Shown: positions 1 to 9,137, counted from the first letter of the stretch. The stretch is 64,000 nucleotides of DNA from Nitriliruptoraceae bacterium (GCA_020832455.1 JAFIEQ010000002.1:1-64000); one strand, 5' to 3'. The notes: generated from the sequence alone by a model not told the origin. Made by a program: numbers and translations.

Positions 1-111
1 GCGCGGGGGGGGGGGGGGGGGGGTGGGGCGGCTCGGGGGGCGGCCCCGCGGTGTGCGGTGCGGGGGGGGGGGGTATTTATCCGCCCCCCGGGCCGTCCCC
101 GAGAGAGGTCG
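1..111. other. Poly-G rich left edge and leader of the transporter operon
   Basis: The first 80 bases are almost entirely guanine: a run of 19 G from position 5 and a run of 13 G from about 61, with short GC patches between. The only AT-rich patch is TATTTAT at 74-80, which could act as a -10 element for the operon starting at 112, though no -35 can be recognised in poly-G. Runs like these are typical of contig ends or poly-G base-calling artefacts. The binding-protein gene expected upstream of the permeases is not in the window. Confidence 0.6.
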
Positions 112-957
112 ATGAGTCTCTCCACCCGGTGGGTCCTGGCGCTGCTCGCGCCAGCCGTGCTGCTCACGGCGCTGTTCTTCCTGGTCCCCATCGTGGACAT
201 CCTGAGCCGATCGTTCACGGACCCGGAGCTCGGCCTCGCCACCTACGAGCGGATCCTGGCCGACCCCACCACCTTCCGCGTCCTTCGCCGGACCTTCGTG
301 ACCGGTGCGCTGACGGTGCTGCTGTGCCTGGTGCTCGGCTACCCCTACGCGTACCTGATGACCATCGTCGGACCGACGATGCGCTCGGTGCTGCTCCTGC
401 TGGTCCTGGTCCCGTTCTGGACCAGTCTGATGGCGCGCACGTTCGCCTGGATCTCCCTGCTGCAGCGGGACGGCCCGGTCTCGGCGCTGTTCGGCGCGGT
501 CGGGCTCCCCCGGGTCACGTTGCTCGGGACCCTGGCCGGCGTGCTGATCGGCATGGTCCACATCCTGCTGCCCTACTTCGTGCTGACCCTCTACGCCGGG
601 CTCTCCCGGATCGACCGGCGACTACTGGTCGCCGCCACCAGCCTCGGCGCCAACCGGTTCCGCGCCTTCAGCCAGGTCTACCTCCCGCTGTCGGTCCCGG
701 CCGTCGCTGCGGCCAGCACCCTGGTGTTCATCCTCGCGCTGGGCTTCTACATCACCCCCCAACTGCTCGGTAGTCCGCAGCAGTCGCTGCTCGCGCAGGT
801 CATCGGTGTGCGTGTCGAGCGTCTGGTCGACTTCGCGGGGGCCGGCGCCCTGTCCGCGGTGCTCCTCGTGGCGACCGCGGCCCTGTTCCTCGTCGTGCTG
901 GCGCTGATGCGCCCGGCACGTCGGCTCCTGGGCCTGCGCAGCGGTGGTGCCGCGTGA
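112..957 (+). CDS. ABC transporter permease, PotB-like (spermidine/putrescine family)
   Basis: Inner-membrane permease of 281 residues, the usual size for a PotB/H-type subunit of a polyamine or opine importer. A hydrophobic segment at about residues 6-30 opens the protein and several more follow. The EAA loop that docks on the ATPase is visible as ATSLGANRFRAF with a following LPLSVP. I chose the ATG at 112 because GAGAGAGG lies just upstream; an in-frame start at 58 would fall in poly-G leader. The stop overlaps the GTG of the next permease by 4 nt, so the genes are translationally coupled. The substrate is not determined by this subunit; polyamine-type uptake is inferred from family and neighbours. 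Confidence 0.88.
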   Translation: MSLSTRWVLALLAPAVLLTALFFLVPIVDILSRSFTDPELGLATYERILADPTTFRVLRRTFVTGALTVLLCLVLGYPYAYLMTIVGPTMRSVLLLLVLVPFWTSLMARTFAWISLLQRDGPVSALFGAVGLPRVTLLGTLAGVLIGMVHILLPYFVLTLYAGLSRIDRRLLVAATSLGANRFRAFSQVYLPLSVPAVAAASTLVFILALGFYITPQLLGSPQQSLLAQVIGVRVERLVDFAGAGALSAVLLVATAALFLVVLALMRPARRLLGLRSGGAA

Positions 958-1778
958 ACGACGCATCCACCGTCCGGTTGCCGATCCGCCTCTGGGTGGC
1001 CGTGGTCGCCCTGCTGATGACGGCGCCGACCCTGGTCGTGGTCCCGCTGTCGTTCACCGACCGTCGCTCGTTCCGGTTCCCGATCGAGGGCTGGTCGCTG
1101 CAGTGGTACGGCCGCTTCTTCGCCGAGGAGCGCTGGATCGGCGCGCTGACGACGAGCGTCGCACTGGCGTTCACGGTCGCCGTCATCGCCACCGTGGCGG
1201 GGACCTTCGCCGTCGTGGCGCTCGGTCGGGGCCGACTGCGCCAACCGGCCCAGAACGGCATCCGCGCCCTGCTCATGCTCCCGATCGTCGTACCCGGCAT
1301 CGTGGTCGCGGTCGGGCTCTTCGGGGCCTACCTGCGGTGGGGGCTGAGCGGCACCTTCCGCGGGCTGGTCCTCGCCCACGTGCTGTTGTCGATCCCGTTC
1401 GTGATGATCCCGGTCAGCACCGCGCTGCGCGCGATCGACCCGACCGTGGAACGGGCGGCCGCCGTGCTCGGCGCGGGCCCGCGGCAACGGTTCCTGCAGG
1501 TCCAACTGCCGTTGCTCGCGCCCGGGGTCGCGACCGGGTTCGTGTTCGCGTTCGTGACCAGCCTCGACGAGGTCGTCATCGCCTTCTTCCTGCAGGCCCC
1601 GGGGCTGCGCACGCTGCCGGTGCAGATGTACAGCTCCGTGACCGTCGAGACGGACCCCACCATCGCGGTCGCCTCGACCCTGATGCTGCTGCTGTCCACC
1701 CTGATCATCCTGATCCCCCGGCTGGTGGCGGCACGCCGCGAACGTCGGATCGCCGGACGAACCCTGGAGGCGTCGTGA
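954..1778 (+). CDS. ABC transporter permease, PotC-like
   Basis: Second membrane subunit (274 residues) of the same importer. About six hydrophobic helices are visible, beginning with a segment near residues 11-30, and the EAA-type loop reads AAAVLGAGPRQRF followed by LPLLAPG. The GTG start sits in a GTGA overlap with the stop of the upstream permease, and its own TGA overlaps the GTG of the ATPase gene in the same way. That arrangement supports co-translation of the two permeases and the ATPase in fixed proportion. Assignment to the PotC/PotI side rather than PotB rests on its position and the permease pairing, not on a substrate-specific motif. Confidence 0.88.
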   Translation: MNDASTVRLPIRLWVAVVALLMTAPTLVVVPLSFTDRRSFRFPIEGWSLQWYGRFFAEERWIGALTTSVALAFTVAVIATVAGTFAVVALGRGRLRQPAQNGIRALLMLPIVVPGIVVAVGLFGAYLRWGLSGTFRGLVLAHVLLSIPFVMIPVSTALRAIDPTVERAAAVLGAGPRQRFLQVQLPLLAPGVATGFVFAFVTSLDEVVIAFFLQAPGLRTLPVQMYSSVTVETDPTIAVASTLMLLLSTLIILIPRLVAARRERRIAGRTLEAS

Positions 1779-2935
1779 CATCCGTTGGCCCCGACCCGTC
1801 GACGACCCCGTCCGGTGACGCCGTGGAACTGCGGGCGCTCAGCAAGCACTACGGGGACCTGGTCGCGGTCGATGACATCGACCTGCAGGTCCGTGACGGT
1901 GAGTTCCTGACGCTGCTCGGCCCGAGCGGTTCCGGCAAGACCACGACCCTGTCGATGATCGCGGGCTTCACGGCACCCAGCGGTGGGCAGGTCGTGGTCC
2001 GCGGCACCGACATCACCGCCACGCCCCCGCACAAGCGCAACATGGGGATGGTGTTCCAGAACTACTCGCTGTTCCCCCACCTCGACGTCCTGGCGAACGT
2101 CGCCTTCCCGCTCCGCCAGCGCGGCGTGGCGCGCGCGACCCGACTCGCCCGGGCGCGTGATGCGCTCGAGGCCGTGGAGCTCGGCGCCCGCACCGCCGCG
2201 ATGCCCAACGAGCTCAGCGGTGGGCAGCAGCAGCGCGTCGCCCTCGCACGGGCGCTGGTGTTCGAACCCTCGTTGCTGCTGATGGACGAACCCTTCGGGG
2301 CGCTCGATCGTGGGCTGCGCGAGAAGATGCAGCTCGAGGTGCGGCGGATCCACCGCGAGCTGTCGGTCACGGTGCTCTTCGTCACGCACGACCAGCAGGA
2401 AGCGCTGACGATGTCGGACCGGATCGCGGTCTTCAACCGGGGCTCGATCGAGCAGATCGGAACGCCCGACGAGCTCTACGAACGCCCGGCGAGCCTCTTC
2501 GTCGCGACGTTCGTCGGCGAGTCGACCGTCATCGCGGGTCGGGCCCAGGGCGAGACCCTCGTCACCGACACCGGCACCGCCCTGCCGCTGCCCGCCGCCC
2601 TCGAGGGTCCGGCGGCGCTCGTGGTGCGGCCCGAACGGGTGCGGGTCCACGCCCCGGACCAGCGGCCGTCGGGATCGGCCGGGGTCGCCGCCACCGTCCG
2701 CGATGTCACCTACCTCGGCGCCCATCGCCGGGTCGAGTTGGACACCGAGGTCGGCGAGGTGGTCGCCCACATCGCCGCGGGCGATCCCGCCCCGGAACCC
2801 GGTGCACACCTCGCCATCAGCTGGCAGGTCGCCACCTCGGCGGCCTTCCCGGATCCCGACGGTGACGAGCACCGAGACCACGGGTCGGCCGAGGTGGCCA
2901 GCCCCTCCCCCAGCGAGCACAGGAGCGCGCCATGA
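1775..2935 (+). CDS. ABC transporter ATP-binding protein, PotA-like
   Basis: ATPase of 386 residues that energises the importer. Walker A (GPSGSGKTT) is at about 49-57, the signature LSGGQQQR at 147-154, Walker B (LLLMDEP) at about 169-175 and the switch histidine in VTHDQQEA downstream. The last 110 or so residues match the TOBE-type regulatory domain of PotA/MalK-class ATPases. The GTG start was chosen for its 4-nt overlap with the upstream permease stop; it gives a normal PotA length, whereas a longer in-frame reading would run back through the permease gene. The 3' end overlaps the cupin gene by ATGA. Confidence 0.9.
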   Translation: MTSVGPDPSTTPSGDAVELRALSKHYGDLVAVDDIDLQVRDGEFLTLLGPSGSGKTTTLSMIAGFTAPSGGQVVVRGTDITATPPHKRNMGMVFQNYSLFPHLDVLANVAFPLRQRGVARATRLARARDALEAVELGARTAAMPNELSGGQQQRVALARALVFEPSLLLMDEPFGALDRGLREKMQLEVRRIHRELSVTVLFVTHDQQEALTMSDRIAVFNRGSIEQIGTPDELYERPASLFVATFVGESTVIAGRAQGETLVTDTGTALPLPAALEGPAALVVRPERVRVHAPDQRPSGSAGVAATVRDVTYLGAHRRVELDTEVGEVVAHIAAGDPAPEPGAHLAISWQVATSAAFPDPDGDEHRDHGSAEVASPSPSEHRSAP

Positions 2936-3345
2936 CCGCGACGCCACGCCCCACCCTCGTCCGGTTGGACGACGTCACCCCGCTCCCCGCCCAGGACGCC
3001 CCAACCAAGGTCCGCATCCACCGGCTGTTCACACGCGCCGAGCACGCGAGCAACCTCACCCAGGGCGTGTGCTGGATGGACCCCGGGGAGCAGACCAACC
3101 ACTGGTCCAGCCGTGCCGTGGACGACATGCCCGAGGGTGACCACTGGTACGGACCCGTCGACGAGACCTACTTCATCGTGGCGGGCCAGCTCCGTCTGAC
3201 GTGGCGCGGCGAGCACGAGCAGGGCGTGTTCGAGCTCGGTCCCCACGACAGCGTCTACCTGGCTCCGGGATGGATCTACCACCTCGAGAACACGGGTGAT
3301 GAGCCGGCGTTCTTCGTCTACAACATGACGCCGACGCAGGAGTAG
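2932..3345 (+). CDS. Single-domain cupin protein
   Basis: Small cytoplasmic protein (137 residues) with one cupin barrel: a first motif around HWYGPVDETYFIVAGQL and a second around APGWIYHLENTGDEPAFF. The histidines and glutamate there are where cupins bind a metal, so an enzymatic (isomerase or dioxygenase-like) or ligand-sensing role is possible. It has no DNA-binding domain. The ATG overlaps the ATPase stop (ATGA) and the deacetylase gene starts 6 nt after its end, so it belongs to the transporter/catabolic operon. The substrate is unknown; a role on the imported compound or its breakdown product is inferred only from position. Confidence 0.8.
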   Translation: MTATPRPTLVRLDDVTPLPAQDAPTKVRIHRLFTRAEHASNLTQGVCWMDPGEQTNHWSSRAVDDMPEGDHWYGPVDETYFIVAGQLRLTWRGEHEQGVFELGPHDSVYLAPGWIYHLENTGDEPAFFVYNMTPTQE

Positions 3346-3351
3346 ACGGCG

Positions 3352-4494
3352 ATGATCAGCGTCTTCTACGACGAACGCGTGCTCGACCACGACACCGGCG
3401 TCGCCCTGCACGAAGCGCCCCCGAGTCCCTGGATCAGCGCCCCGGAACCGCACACCGAAGGTCCGGGGCGTCTCCGCGCGATGCGCGACGTGCTCCGGGA
3501 CGGGCCGTTGGCCGGGCGGCTCGACTGGCAGCCAGGGCGGCTGGCGAGCGTGGAGGAGCTCACGCGGGTCCACCCGGCCGCCTACGTCGAGCACATCCGT
3601 CGCACCTGCGCGGACGGGGGCGGCTGGGCGACGGCGACGACCCGGCTGGCGGCGAGGTCCTTCGAGCCGCTGCTGGCGGCCGCGGGCACCGCCCTCGAGG
3701 CGGGCCGCAGCGTGCTGGACGGCCGGAGCACGCGGGCCTACGCCCTGGTGCGACCGCCCGGACACCACGCGCAACGGGCCCAGATCGACGGTTACTGCTT
3801 CTTCAACCACGCGGCGCTCGTCGTCGAGCAGGCGCGCGACGCGGGTCTGGACCGCGTGCTGACGATCGACGTCGACGTCCACCACGGCAACGGCACCCAG
3901 GACATCTTCTACGCCCGCCGTGACGTGCTCACGACCAGCATCCACATGGACCACGGCGCCTGGGGTCCGACCCACCCCCAGACCGGGGCGGGCGACGAGA
4001 CGGGCGAGGGTGACGGGCACGGCTACAACCTGAACGTGCCGCTCCCCCTCGGGGCGGGCGACACGGCCTACCTCCGTGCGCTCGACGAGGTCGTCGCGCC
4101 GGCCGCGCGCGCGTTCCGACCCGACCTGATCGTCGTCGCGAGCGGCCAGGACGCCAGCGCCTTCGACCCGAACGGGCGCCACAACGTCACCATGGCCGGT
4201 TTCCGCGGGATCGGCCAACGGCTCGTCGCGCTCGCGGACGAGCTCTGCGGCGGCCGCGTCGTGGGGGTGCAGGAAGGGGGCTACAACCCGTCCTACGCCG
4301 CCTTCTGCCTCCTGGCGACGCTCGAGGGGATGCTCGACGCCCCGGCGACGCCGGATCCGCTCGCCTACGTCCCGGATCAGCTCCTGGGCGTGGACGAGGC
4401 CATCGCGGCGGCCCGGGCCGTCGCCCTCGCCGTACCACCGACCGAGGGCCCGACCGGCAACCCGACGGCCGACCCGACCACCGGCGACCGCTAG
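3352..4494 (+). CDS. Histone-deacetylase-fold amidohydrolase (acetylpolyamine amidohydrolase-like)
   Basis: Zinc-dependent deacetylase of 380 residues, class II HDAC/AphA type. RPPGHHA at 134-140 holds the catalytic histidine pair. DVDVHHGNGTQ at 173-183 supplies the Asp and His zinc ligands, and a further Asp follows in SGQDASAFDP. In bacteria this family commonly removes acetyl groups from acetylated polyamines and related amides. Its place in an operon with a spermidine-type importer and an amine oxidase supports that role here. It starts 6 nt after the cupin stop. Other possibilities within the fold are acetoin-utilisation-type or other N-acyl amide hydrolysis. Confidence 0.87.
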   Translation: MISVFYDERVLDHDTGVALHEAPPSPWISAPEPHTEGPGRLRAMRDVLRDGPLAGRLDWQPGRLASVEELTRVHPAAYVEHIRRTCADGGGWATATTRLAARSFEPLLAAAGTALEAGRSVLDGRSTRAYALVRPPGHHAQRAQIDGYCFFNHAALVVEQARDAGLDRVLTIDVDVHHGNGTQDIFYARRDVLTTSIHMDHGAWGPTHPQTGAGDETGEGDGHGYNLNVPLPLGAGDTAYLRALDEVVAPAARAFRPDLIVVASGQDASAFDPNGRHNVTMAGFRGIGQRLVALADELCGGRVVGVQEGGYNPSYAAFCLLATLEGMLDAPATPDPLAYVPDQLLGVDEAIAAARAVALAVPPTEGPTGNPTADPTTGDR

Positions 4495-4546
4495 CCGCTG
4501 CCCACCCGTGCCGCCGATCGGCTCGGCCCATCCCGACAGGACCCCG

Positions 4547-5701
4547 ATGCTGCAGATGCCCTTCCCCATCGCGACCTACCGCGACCGTCTGGTGTCGGTG
4601 CGGCGCCGGATGGCCGACGCCGGCATGGACACGATGATCATCACGATGCCCGACGCCATCCACTGGCTCACCGGGGTCGACTCCGTCGGTTACCTGTGGC
4701 CCCAGGCACTGATCATCCCGGCGGCCGACGACCTCGAGGTCCGCTACGTGACGAGGACCACCGAGGCGCCGGGCGTGGACGCGTGCTCGTGGCTGTCGGA
4801 TCGGTACTTCTACGACATCGTCACCGAGGATCCGGTCGACGCGATCATCGGACAGCTCCGGCGGGGCGCCGGTCTCGCCGGTCGCGTGGGCCTCGAGGAC
4901 GATGCGTTCACGATGCTGCCCTCCACCGCCCGCCGCATCCGGGAAGCCTTCCGAGACGTCGAGTTCGTCGACTGCAGCTACACGGTGCCGGACGCCCGGC
5001 TCATCAAGACGGAGGCCGAGCTCGCCTACCAACGCCGAGCGGCGGCCATGGCGGACGACGCCATCGAACAGGTGCTCGCGGCCATCCGACCCGGCATCAG
5101 CGAGGTCGAGCTCGCCGGCGTCGCGGCCGCGGCCCTGGGTCGAGCCGGCAGCGAACACGCCGCCATCCCGCCCATGGTCGTCTCCGGCGAGCGCAGCGCG
5201 CTGGTGCACTGCATGGCCTCCCGGCGGACCCTGAGCCGTGGTGACGTCGTGTGCATCGAGCTCGCGGGGGTGGTCCACCGCTACCACGCCGTCACGATGC
5301 GCAGCGCGGTCATCGGCGCCCCGACCGCGCGGGTGCGCGAGGTCGCCGCGACGCTGAAGGAGGCGCACCTCGCCGCCATCGACGCGGCCGTCGCGGGCGT
5401 CCCCGTGTACCAGCCGGAGGCCGCCGCCACCGCCGTCCTCGAGCCGGCGGGGCTGATGCCCAACCGCTGCCACCGGATCGGCTACAGCCTGGGCGTCGCC
5501 TACCCGCCGGGGTGGCTGGAACCGATGATGATGGTCGAGGAGGACCCGCACGTCTTCGTCCCGGGGATGTCCTTCACCGTCGAGCCCAACCTCCACCTGC
5601 CCGAGGATGGCTTCGGGCTCAAGCTCGGCGAGACGGTCGAGTGCACCGCGGATGGACCGGTGTCGATGTCACGCCTCTCCGCCGACCTGCACGTCGTCTA
5701 G
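4547..5701 (+). CDS. M24-fold hydrolase resembling ectoine hydrolase (DoeA-like)
   Basis: Creatinase/aminopeptidase-P-fold protein of 384 residues, with an N-terminal creatinase-like domain and a C-terminal pita-bread domain. Where true M24 metallopeptidases carry the aspartate metal ligands, this sequence has IELAG and YHAVTMR, so at least two ligands are replaced. Loss of metal ligands and the GYSLGVAYPPGW stretch recall ectoine hydrolases and creatinases, which open C-N bonds of small molecules instead of cleaving peptides. I chose ATG 4547 because AGGA lies 5 nt upstream; a GTG at 4508 is possible. The operon context fits catabolism of an imported osmolyte or amine. The substrate is inferred. 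Confidence 0.72.
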   Translation: MLQMPFPIATYRDRLVSVRRRMADAGMDTMIITMPDAIHWLTGVDSVGYLWPQALIIPAADDLEVRYVTRTTEAPGVDACSWLSDRYFYDIVTEDPVDAIIGQLRRGAGLAGRVGLEDDAFTMLPSTARRIREAFRDVEFVDCSYTVPDARLIKTEAELAYQRRAAAMADDAIEQVLAAIRPGISEVELAGVAAAALGRAGSEHAAIPPMVVSGERSALVHCMASRRTLSRGDVVCIELAGVVHRYHAVTMRSAVIGAPTARVREVAATLKEAHLAAIDAAVAGVPVYQPEAAATAVLEPAGLMPNRCHRIGYSLGVAYPPGWLEPMMMVEEDPHVFVPGMSFTVEPNLHLPEDGFGLKLGETVECTADGPVSMSRLSADLHVV

Positions 5702-5709
5702 GAGCCAGG

Positions 5710-7107
5710 ATGCGCACGTCCCCACCCACCGGCGGTCCGCGCAACGGGGCGGTCTCCTTCTGGATGCACGACCTGGACGGTCCGGCCCCGGCCACGGACC
5801 GCCTGGAGGGCGACGCGGACGCGGACGTCGTCATCGTCGGTGCCGGCTACACGGGACTGTGGACGGCCTACTACCTGCACGCCAACGATCCCTCCCTGCG
5901 GATCCGGGTCCTCGAACAGCGCCACGTCGGCTTCGGTGCCTCCGGTCGCAACGGCGGCTGGCTGACGAACTCGCTGACCGGTGGCCACGAGGCCTACGCG
6001 CGCCGGCACGGTGACGAGGCCGTGCGTCGCTTCCAGCGCGCCCTCAACGACACCGTGGACGAGGTCCTGCGCGTGGCCCACGCGGAGGGGATCGACGCGC
6101 AGGCCACCAAGGGCGGCAGCCTGCTGGTCGCCCGCAACCCGGCGCAGCAGGGACGCGTCGCGCAGGCCATGGCCCACGCTCGGCGGTGGCCGGAGGAGGG
6201 CCTGGTCGCGCTCGATGCCGGCGAGGTCCGCGAACGCATCCGCGTCGCCGGCGCGCTCGGCGGCCTGTGGCAGCCACACTGCGCGCGCATCCATCCCGCC
6301 CGGCTGGTGACCGGGCTCGCCACGACGCTGCGCGCGCGTGGGGTCGCCATCCACGAGGACACGCCGGTGCTGGACCTGGCGTCGGGGCAGGCCGTCACCC
6401 CGCGGGGGACGGTCCGAGCGCCGGTGGTCATCCGTGCCACGGAGGGGTTCACGTCGCTGCTCCCCGGTCACCGTCGGACCTGGCTGCCGATGAACTCGTC
6501 GATGATCGTCACGGAGCCGCTCGCCCCGGAGGTGTGGGCGACCATCGGGTGGGAGGCGCGGGAGGCACTCGAGGACCTGTCGCACATCTACGCCTACGCG
6601 CAACGCACCACCGACGGTCGGATCGCCATCGGCGGCCGGGGCGTCCCCTACCGGTTCGGATCCCGGATCGATGGCGACGGGCTGACCGACCGGACGACCT
6701 GGTCGGCGCTGGCGGGCCTGCTGCGCAGCTGGTTCCCGGCGGTGGGCGACGTGCCCGTGGCCCACACCTGGAGCGGGGTGCTCGGGGTCCCACGCAACTG
6801 GCGGGCCACCGTCAGCTTCGACCGGGCGACCGGCCTCGGGCACGCCGGCGGGTACGTCGGCACCGGGGTCGCGGCGACCAACCTCGCCGGGCGGACCCTC
6901 GCCGATCTCGTCTGCGGGGTCGACAGCGACCTGGTCGACCTGCCGTGGGTCGGCCAGCGCTCACGCCGCTGGGAACCCGAGCCCCTGCGCTGGCTTGGTG
7001 CCCGCACGGTCCACCGCGCCTACCTCCAGGCCGACCGCGCGGAGGCCGCCGGTCTCGCACGGACCTCGGCGTTCGCGACGGCCGCGAACCTGCTGAGTGG
7101 CCGCTGA
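5710..7107 (+). CDS. FAD-dependent amine oxidase of the DAO family (PuuB-like)
   Basis: Flavoenzyme of 465 residues. The FAD-binding Rossmann motif is GAGYTGLWTAYYL (about residues 43-55), followed by GFGASGRNGGW, typical of gamma-glutamylputrescine oxidase and glycine/sarcosine oxidase relatives. The C-terminal GGYVGTGVAATNLAGR is the second flavin-contacting segment of DAO proteins. The ATG at 5710 follows the preceding stop by 8 nt with an AGGA-type site. As the last gene of the operon it probably oxidises an amine released after import, deacylation or ring opening. The exact amine cannot be told from sequence. Confidence 0.83.
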   Translation: MRTSPPTGGPRNGAVSFWMHDLDGPAPATDRLEGDADADVVIVGAGYTGLWTAYYLHANDPSLRIRVLEQRHVGFGASGRNGGWLTNSLTGGHEAYARRHGDEAVRRFQRALNDTVDEVLRVAHAEGIDAQATKGGSLLVARNPAQQGRVAQAMAHARRWPEEGLVALDAGEVRERIRVAGALGGLWQPHCARIHPARLVTGLATTLRARGVAIHEDTPVLDLASGQAVTPRGTVRAPVVIRATEGFTSLLPGHRRTWLPMNSSMIVTEPLAPEVWATIGWEAREALEDLSHIYAYAQRTTDGRIAIGGRGVPYRFGSRIDGDGLTDRTTWSALAGLLRSWFPAVGDVPVAHTWSGVLGVPRNWRATVSFDRATGLGHAGGYVGTGVAATNLAGRTLADLVCGVDSDLVDLPWVGQRSRRWEPEPLRWLGARTVHRAYLQADRAEAAGLARTSAFATAANLLSGR

Positions 7108-7208
7108 GCCGCATCCTCTCGGTCGGCTGCAGGGGGTCCGTCGACGGCCGCGCAGGCCCGGCGGGAGCTGGGATCGAGATGGGTCGGCGGCTCGGGCGGC
7201 CGGCGCGA

Positions 7209-8924
7209 TCAGCGAAGCACGTCGCTGATGACCTCCACGCCACCCTCCCGCTCACCGAACCCGAAGAACTCCTTGACCTTCGCCTGGGCGAACCCGAGCG
7301 CGCGCGCGAGCTCGATCTTCGGCGGGATGGGGAGCTCATCGGCGTCGACGATGACGTCGACGACCGTGGGCCGTGGCGAACGCAGCGCCGTGGCCAGCGC
7401 GCCCTCGAGATCGTCGGGGGACTCGACCCGCAGCCCCTCGGCACCGAAGGCGCGGGCGATCGCCGCCAGATCCCGGCCGGGGATCGAGGTGTGCTCGTCG
7501 GGTTGCGCGTCGGCCTGCTGTTCGACGGTGATCAGGCCGAGTTTGGCGTTGTCGAAGACCACGACGGTGATGGGCAGGCCGAGCTCCGCGGCCGTGATCA
7601 GGTCGCTCGGCAGCATGGTGAACGATCCGTCCCCCACCAGGGCGACGACCTGGCGGTCCGGGTAGGCCATCTGCGCCCCGATGGCGGCAGGCAGGCCGTA
7701 GGCCATGCTGGCCAGGTTGCCGGACAGGGTGAAGTCCTGACGGTCGCGGATGGCGAGGTGGCGGGCGGTCCAGGCGGTCACGGCACCGGTGTCGCACACG
7801 ACGATGGCGTCATCGTCGAGGTGCGCGCCGACGACCGCGGCCAGTCGCGCCGGCTTCAGCGGGGTCGCATCGGAGGTCTCCAGCACCCGCATCCACCGTC
7901 GCCAGCGACCCATGTCCTGCTGGGCGCCCTCCAGCCAGGAGCGGTCGGTCCGCTCGGTGACCGCGTCGGCCAGGGCGGGCAGCACCTCGACGGTGTCGCC
8001 GACCAGCGGGTGGGAGACCGGCACCCGCCGGCCGATGTGGCTCGGGGACCGTTCGATCTGGATGACGGGGACACCCTCGGGGTAGAAGTCCCGGTAGGGG
8101 AAGTCGGTGCCGGCCATCACCAGGACGTCGCACCCCTCGATGGCGTTCACCGCGGGACGGGTCCCGAGCAGACCGAGCCCACCGACGGTCGAGGGATGGT
8201 CGTCGGCGAACAGCGCCTTGCCGGCCAGCGTCTTGATGATCGGGGCGCCGATGCGGTCCGCGAGGCGCAGCAGATCGCCGACCGCGTCCCGGGCGCCGAT
8301 GCCGGCCAGGATGACCGGACGATCGGAGGCGTTCAGGAGCTTGACCGCCGCGGCGAGATGCTCGCGATGCGCGGGCAGGGGCTGGTGCTGGCGCGCGATG
8401 CCGTGCAGCGGTTCGTCCGGGACCGCGGCGTCCGCCAGATCGGTGGGGATCGCGAGGTGCACGACGCCGCGCCCGGCCAGGGCGGTCTGGCACGCCTGGA
8501 CGGCCAGGCGCGGCAGCTGGGCCGGGTCGACGAGCAGCTCCGAGGTGATGGCCACGTCGGCGAACAGCCGGTGCTGGTCGACCTCCTGGTGCGCGTGCGT
8601 GCCACGCTGGCCCCCCGCGACCTGGCCCGTGATGGCGATCACCGGGGCGTGGTCCATCTTCGCGTCGTACAGCCCGTTGAGCAGGTGGATGGCACCGGGA
8701 CCGCTCGTGCCGACGACCGCGGACAACTCCCCCGTCAGTTTCGCGCGGGCGCTCGCGGCGAACGCCGCCGTCTCCTCGTGCCGCACGCCGACGAACTCGA
8801 TGCGATCGTCCCGGCGCAGGGCATCGATGATCACGTTCACGGTGTCGCCCGGGATCCCGACGACCTGGCGGACCCCCGCGGCGACCAGGACGTCGAGGAG
8901 CCGTTCCGCAACCGTGCTCGCCAT
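7209..8924 (-). CDS. Thiamine-pyrophosphate enzyme, pyruvate oxidase/dehydrogenase (PoxB-like)
   Basis: ThDP enzyme of 571 residues with the three expected domains. The N-terminal pyrimidine-binding domain has VRHEETAAFAA with the activating glutamate, the middle domain is FAD/nucleotide-binding like, and the C-terminal PP domain has GDGSFTMLPSDLITAAELGLP ending with the metal-binding VFDN. The overall order and GTSGPGAIHLLNGLYDAK match pyruvate:quinone oxidoreductase more than acetolactate synthase. It would turn pyruvate into acetate and CO2 at the membrane. It is monocistronic, convergent with the amine-oxidase operon about 100 bp away. Other members of this large family (oxalyl-CoA or benzoylformate type) remain possible. 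Confidence 0.8.
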   Translation of the reverse strand: MASTVAERLLDVLVAAGVRQVVGIPGDTVNVIIDALRRDDRIEFVGVRHEETAAFAASARAKLTGELSAVVGTSGPGAIHLLNGLYDAKMDHAPVIAITGQVAGGQRGTHAHQEVDQHRLFADVAITSELLVDPAQLPRLAVQACQTALAGRGVVHLAIPTDLADAAVPDEPLHGIARQHQPLPAHREHLAAAVKLLNASDRPVILAGIGARDAVGDLLRLADRIGAPIIKTLAGKALFADDHPSTVGGLGLLGTRPAVNAIEGCDVLVMAGTDFPYRDFYPEGVPVIQIERSPSHIGRRVPVSHPLVGDTVEVLPALADAVTERTDRSWLEGAQQDMGRWRRWMRVLETSDATPLKPARLAAVVGAHLDDDAIVVCDTGAVTAWTARHLAIRDRQDFTLSGNLASMAYGLPAAIGAQMAYPDRQVVALVGDGSFTMLPSDLITAAELGLPITVVVFDNAKLGLITVEQQADAQPDEHTSIPGRDLAAIARAFGAEGLRVESPDDLEGALATALRSPRPTVVDVIVDADELPIPPKIELARALGFAQAKVKEFFGFGEREGGVEVISDVLR

Positions 8925-9058
8925 GGGACCTCAGCTCGTTGGACGAGCGCCGACGGTAGGGAGCGCCGGAGCCATCGGGTGCTGGCCGTTCGTTCGTCGT
9001 CCGGCTCAGCTGGAGGAGGTCGGAGTCCGTCCATAACCACGCCGTGTCCCCGGACGCC

Positions 9059-9084
9059 GGAACCCGGCTCGAAGGCCGGGTTCC
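9059..9084 (-). terminator. Hairpin downstream of tRNA-Leu
   Basis: A perfect 10-bp inverted repeat (GGAACCCGGC and its complement) with a 6-nt loop lies 54 bp beyond the 3' end of the tRNA gene and upstream of the PoxB-like gene. There is no T-run on either side, as is common for terminators in GC-rich actinobacteria. Termination of the tRNA transcript is the likely role. Confidence 0.5.
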
Positions 9085-9137
9085 CGATGGTGAAGAGGCG
9101 TTGTCCCGCGAGGTCCTCGGACCCACTGGCTGCCACG

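Noticed and set aside
747-1781. Long open frame antisense to the permease genes, and similar long antisense frames elsewhere (for example 5698-6843, 13472-15649, 20606-22681)
   Set aside because: They lie wholly opposite well-supported genes, have Arg/Gly/His-rich compositions with no domain, and result from the high GC content.
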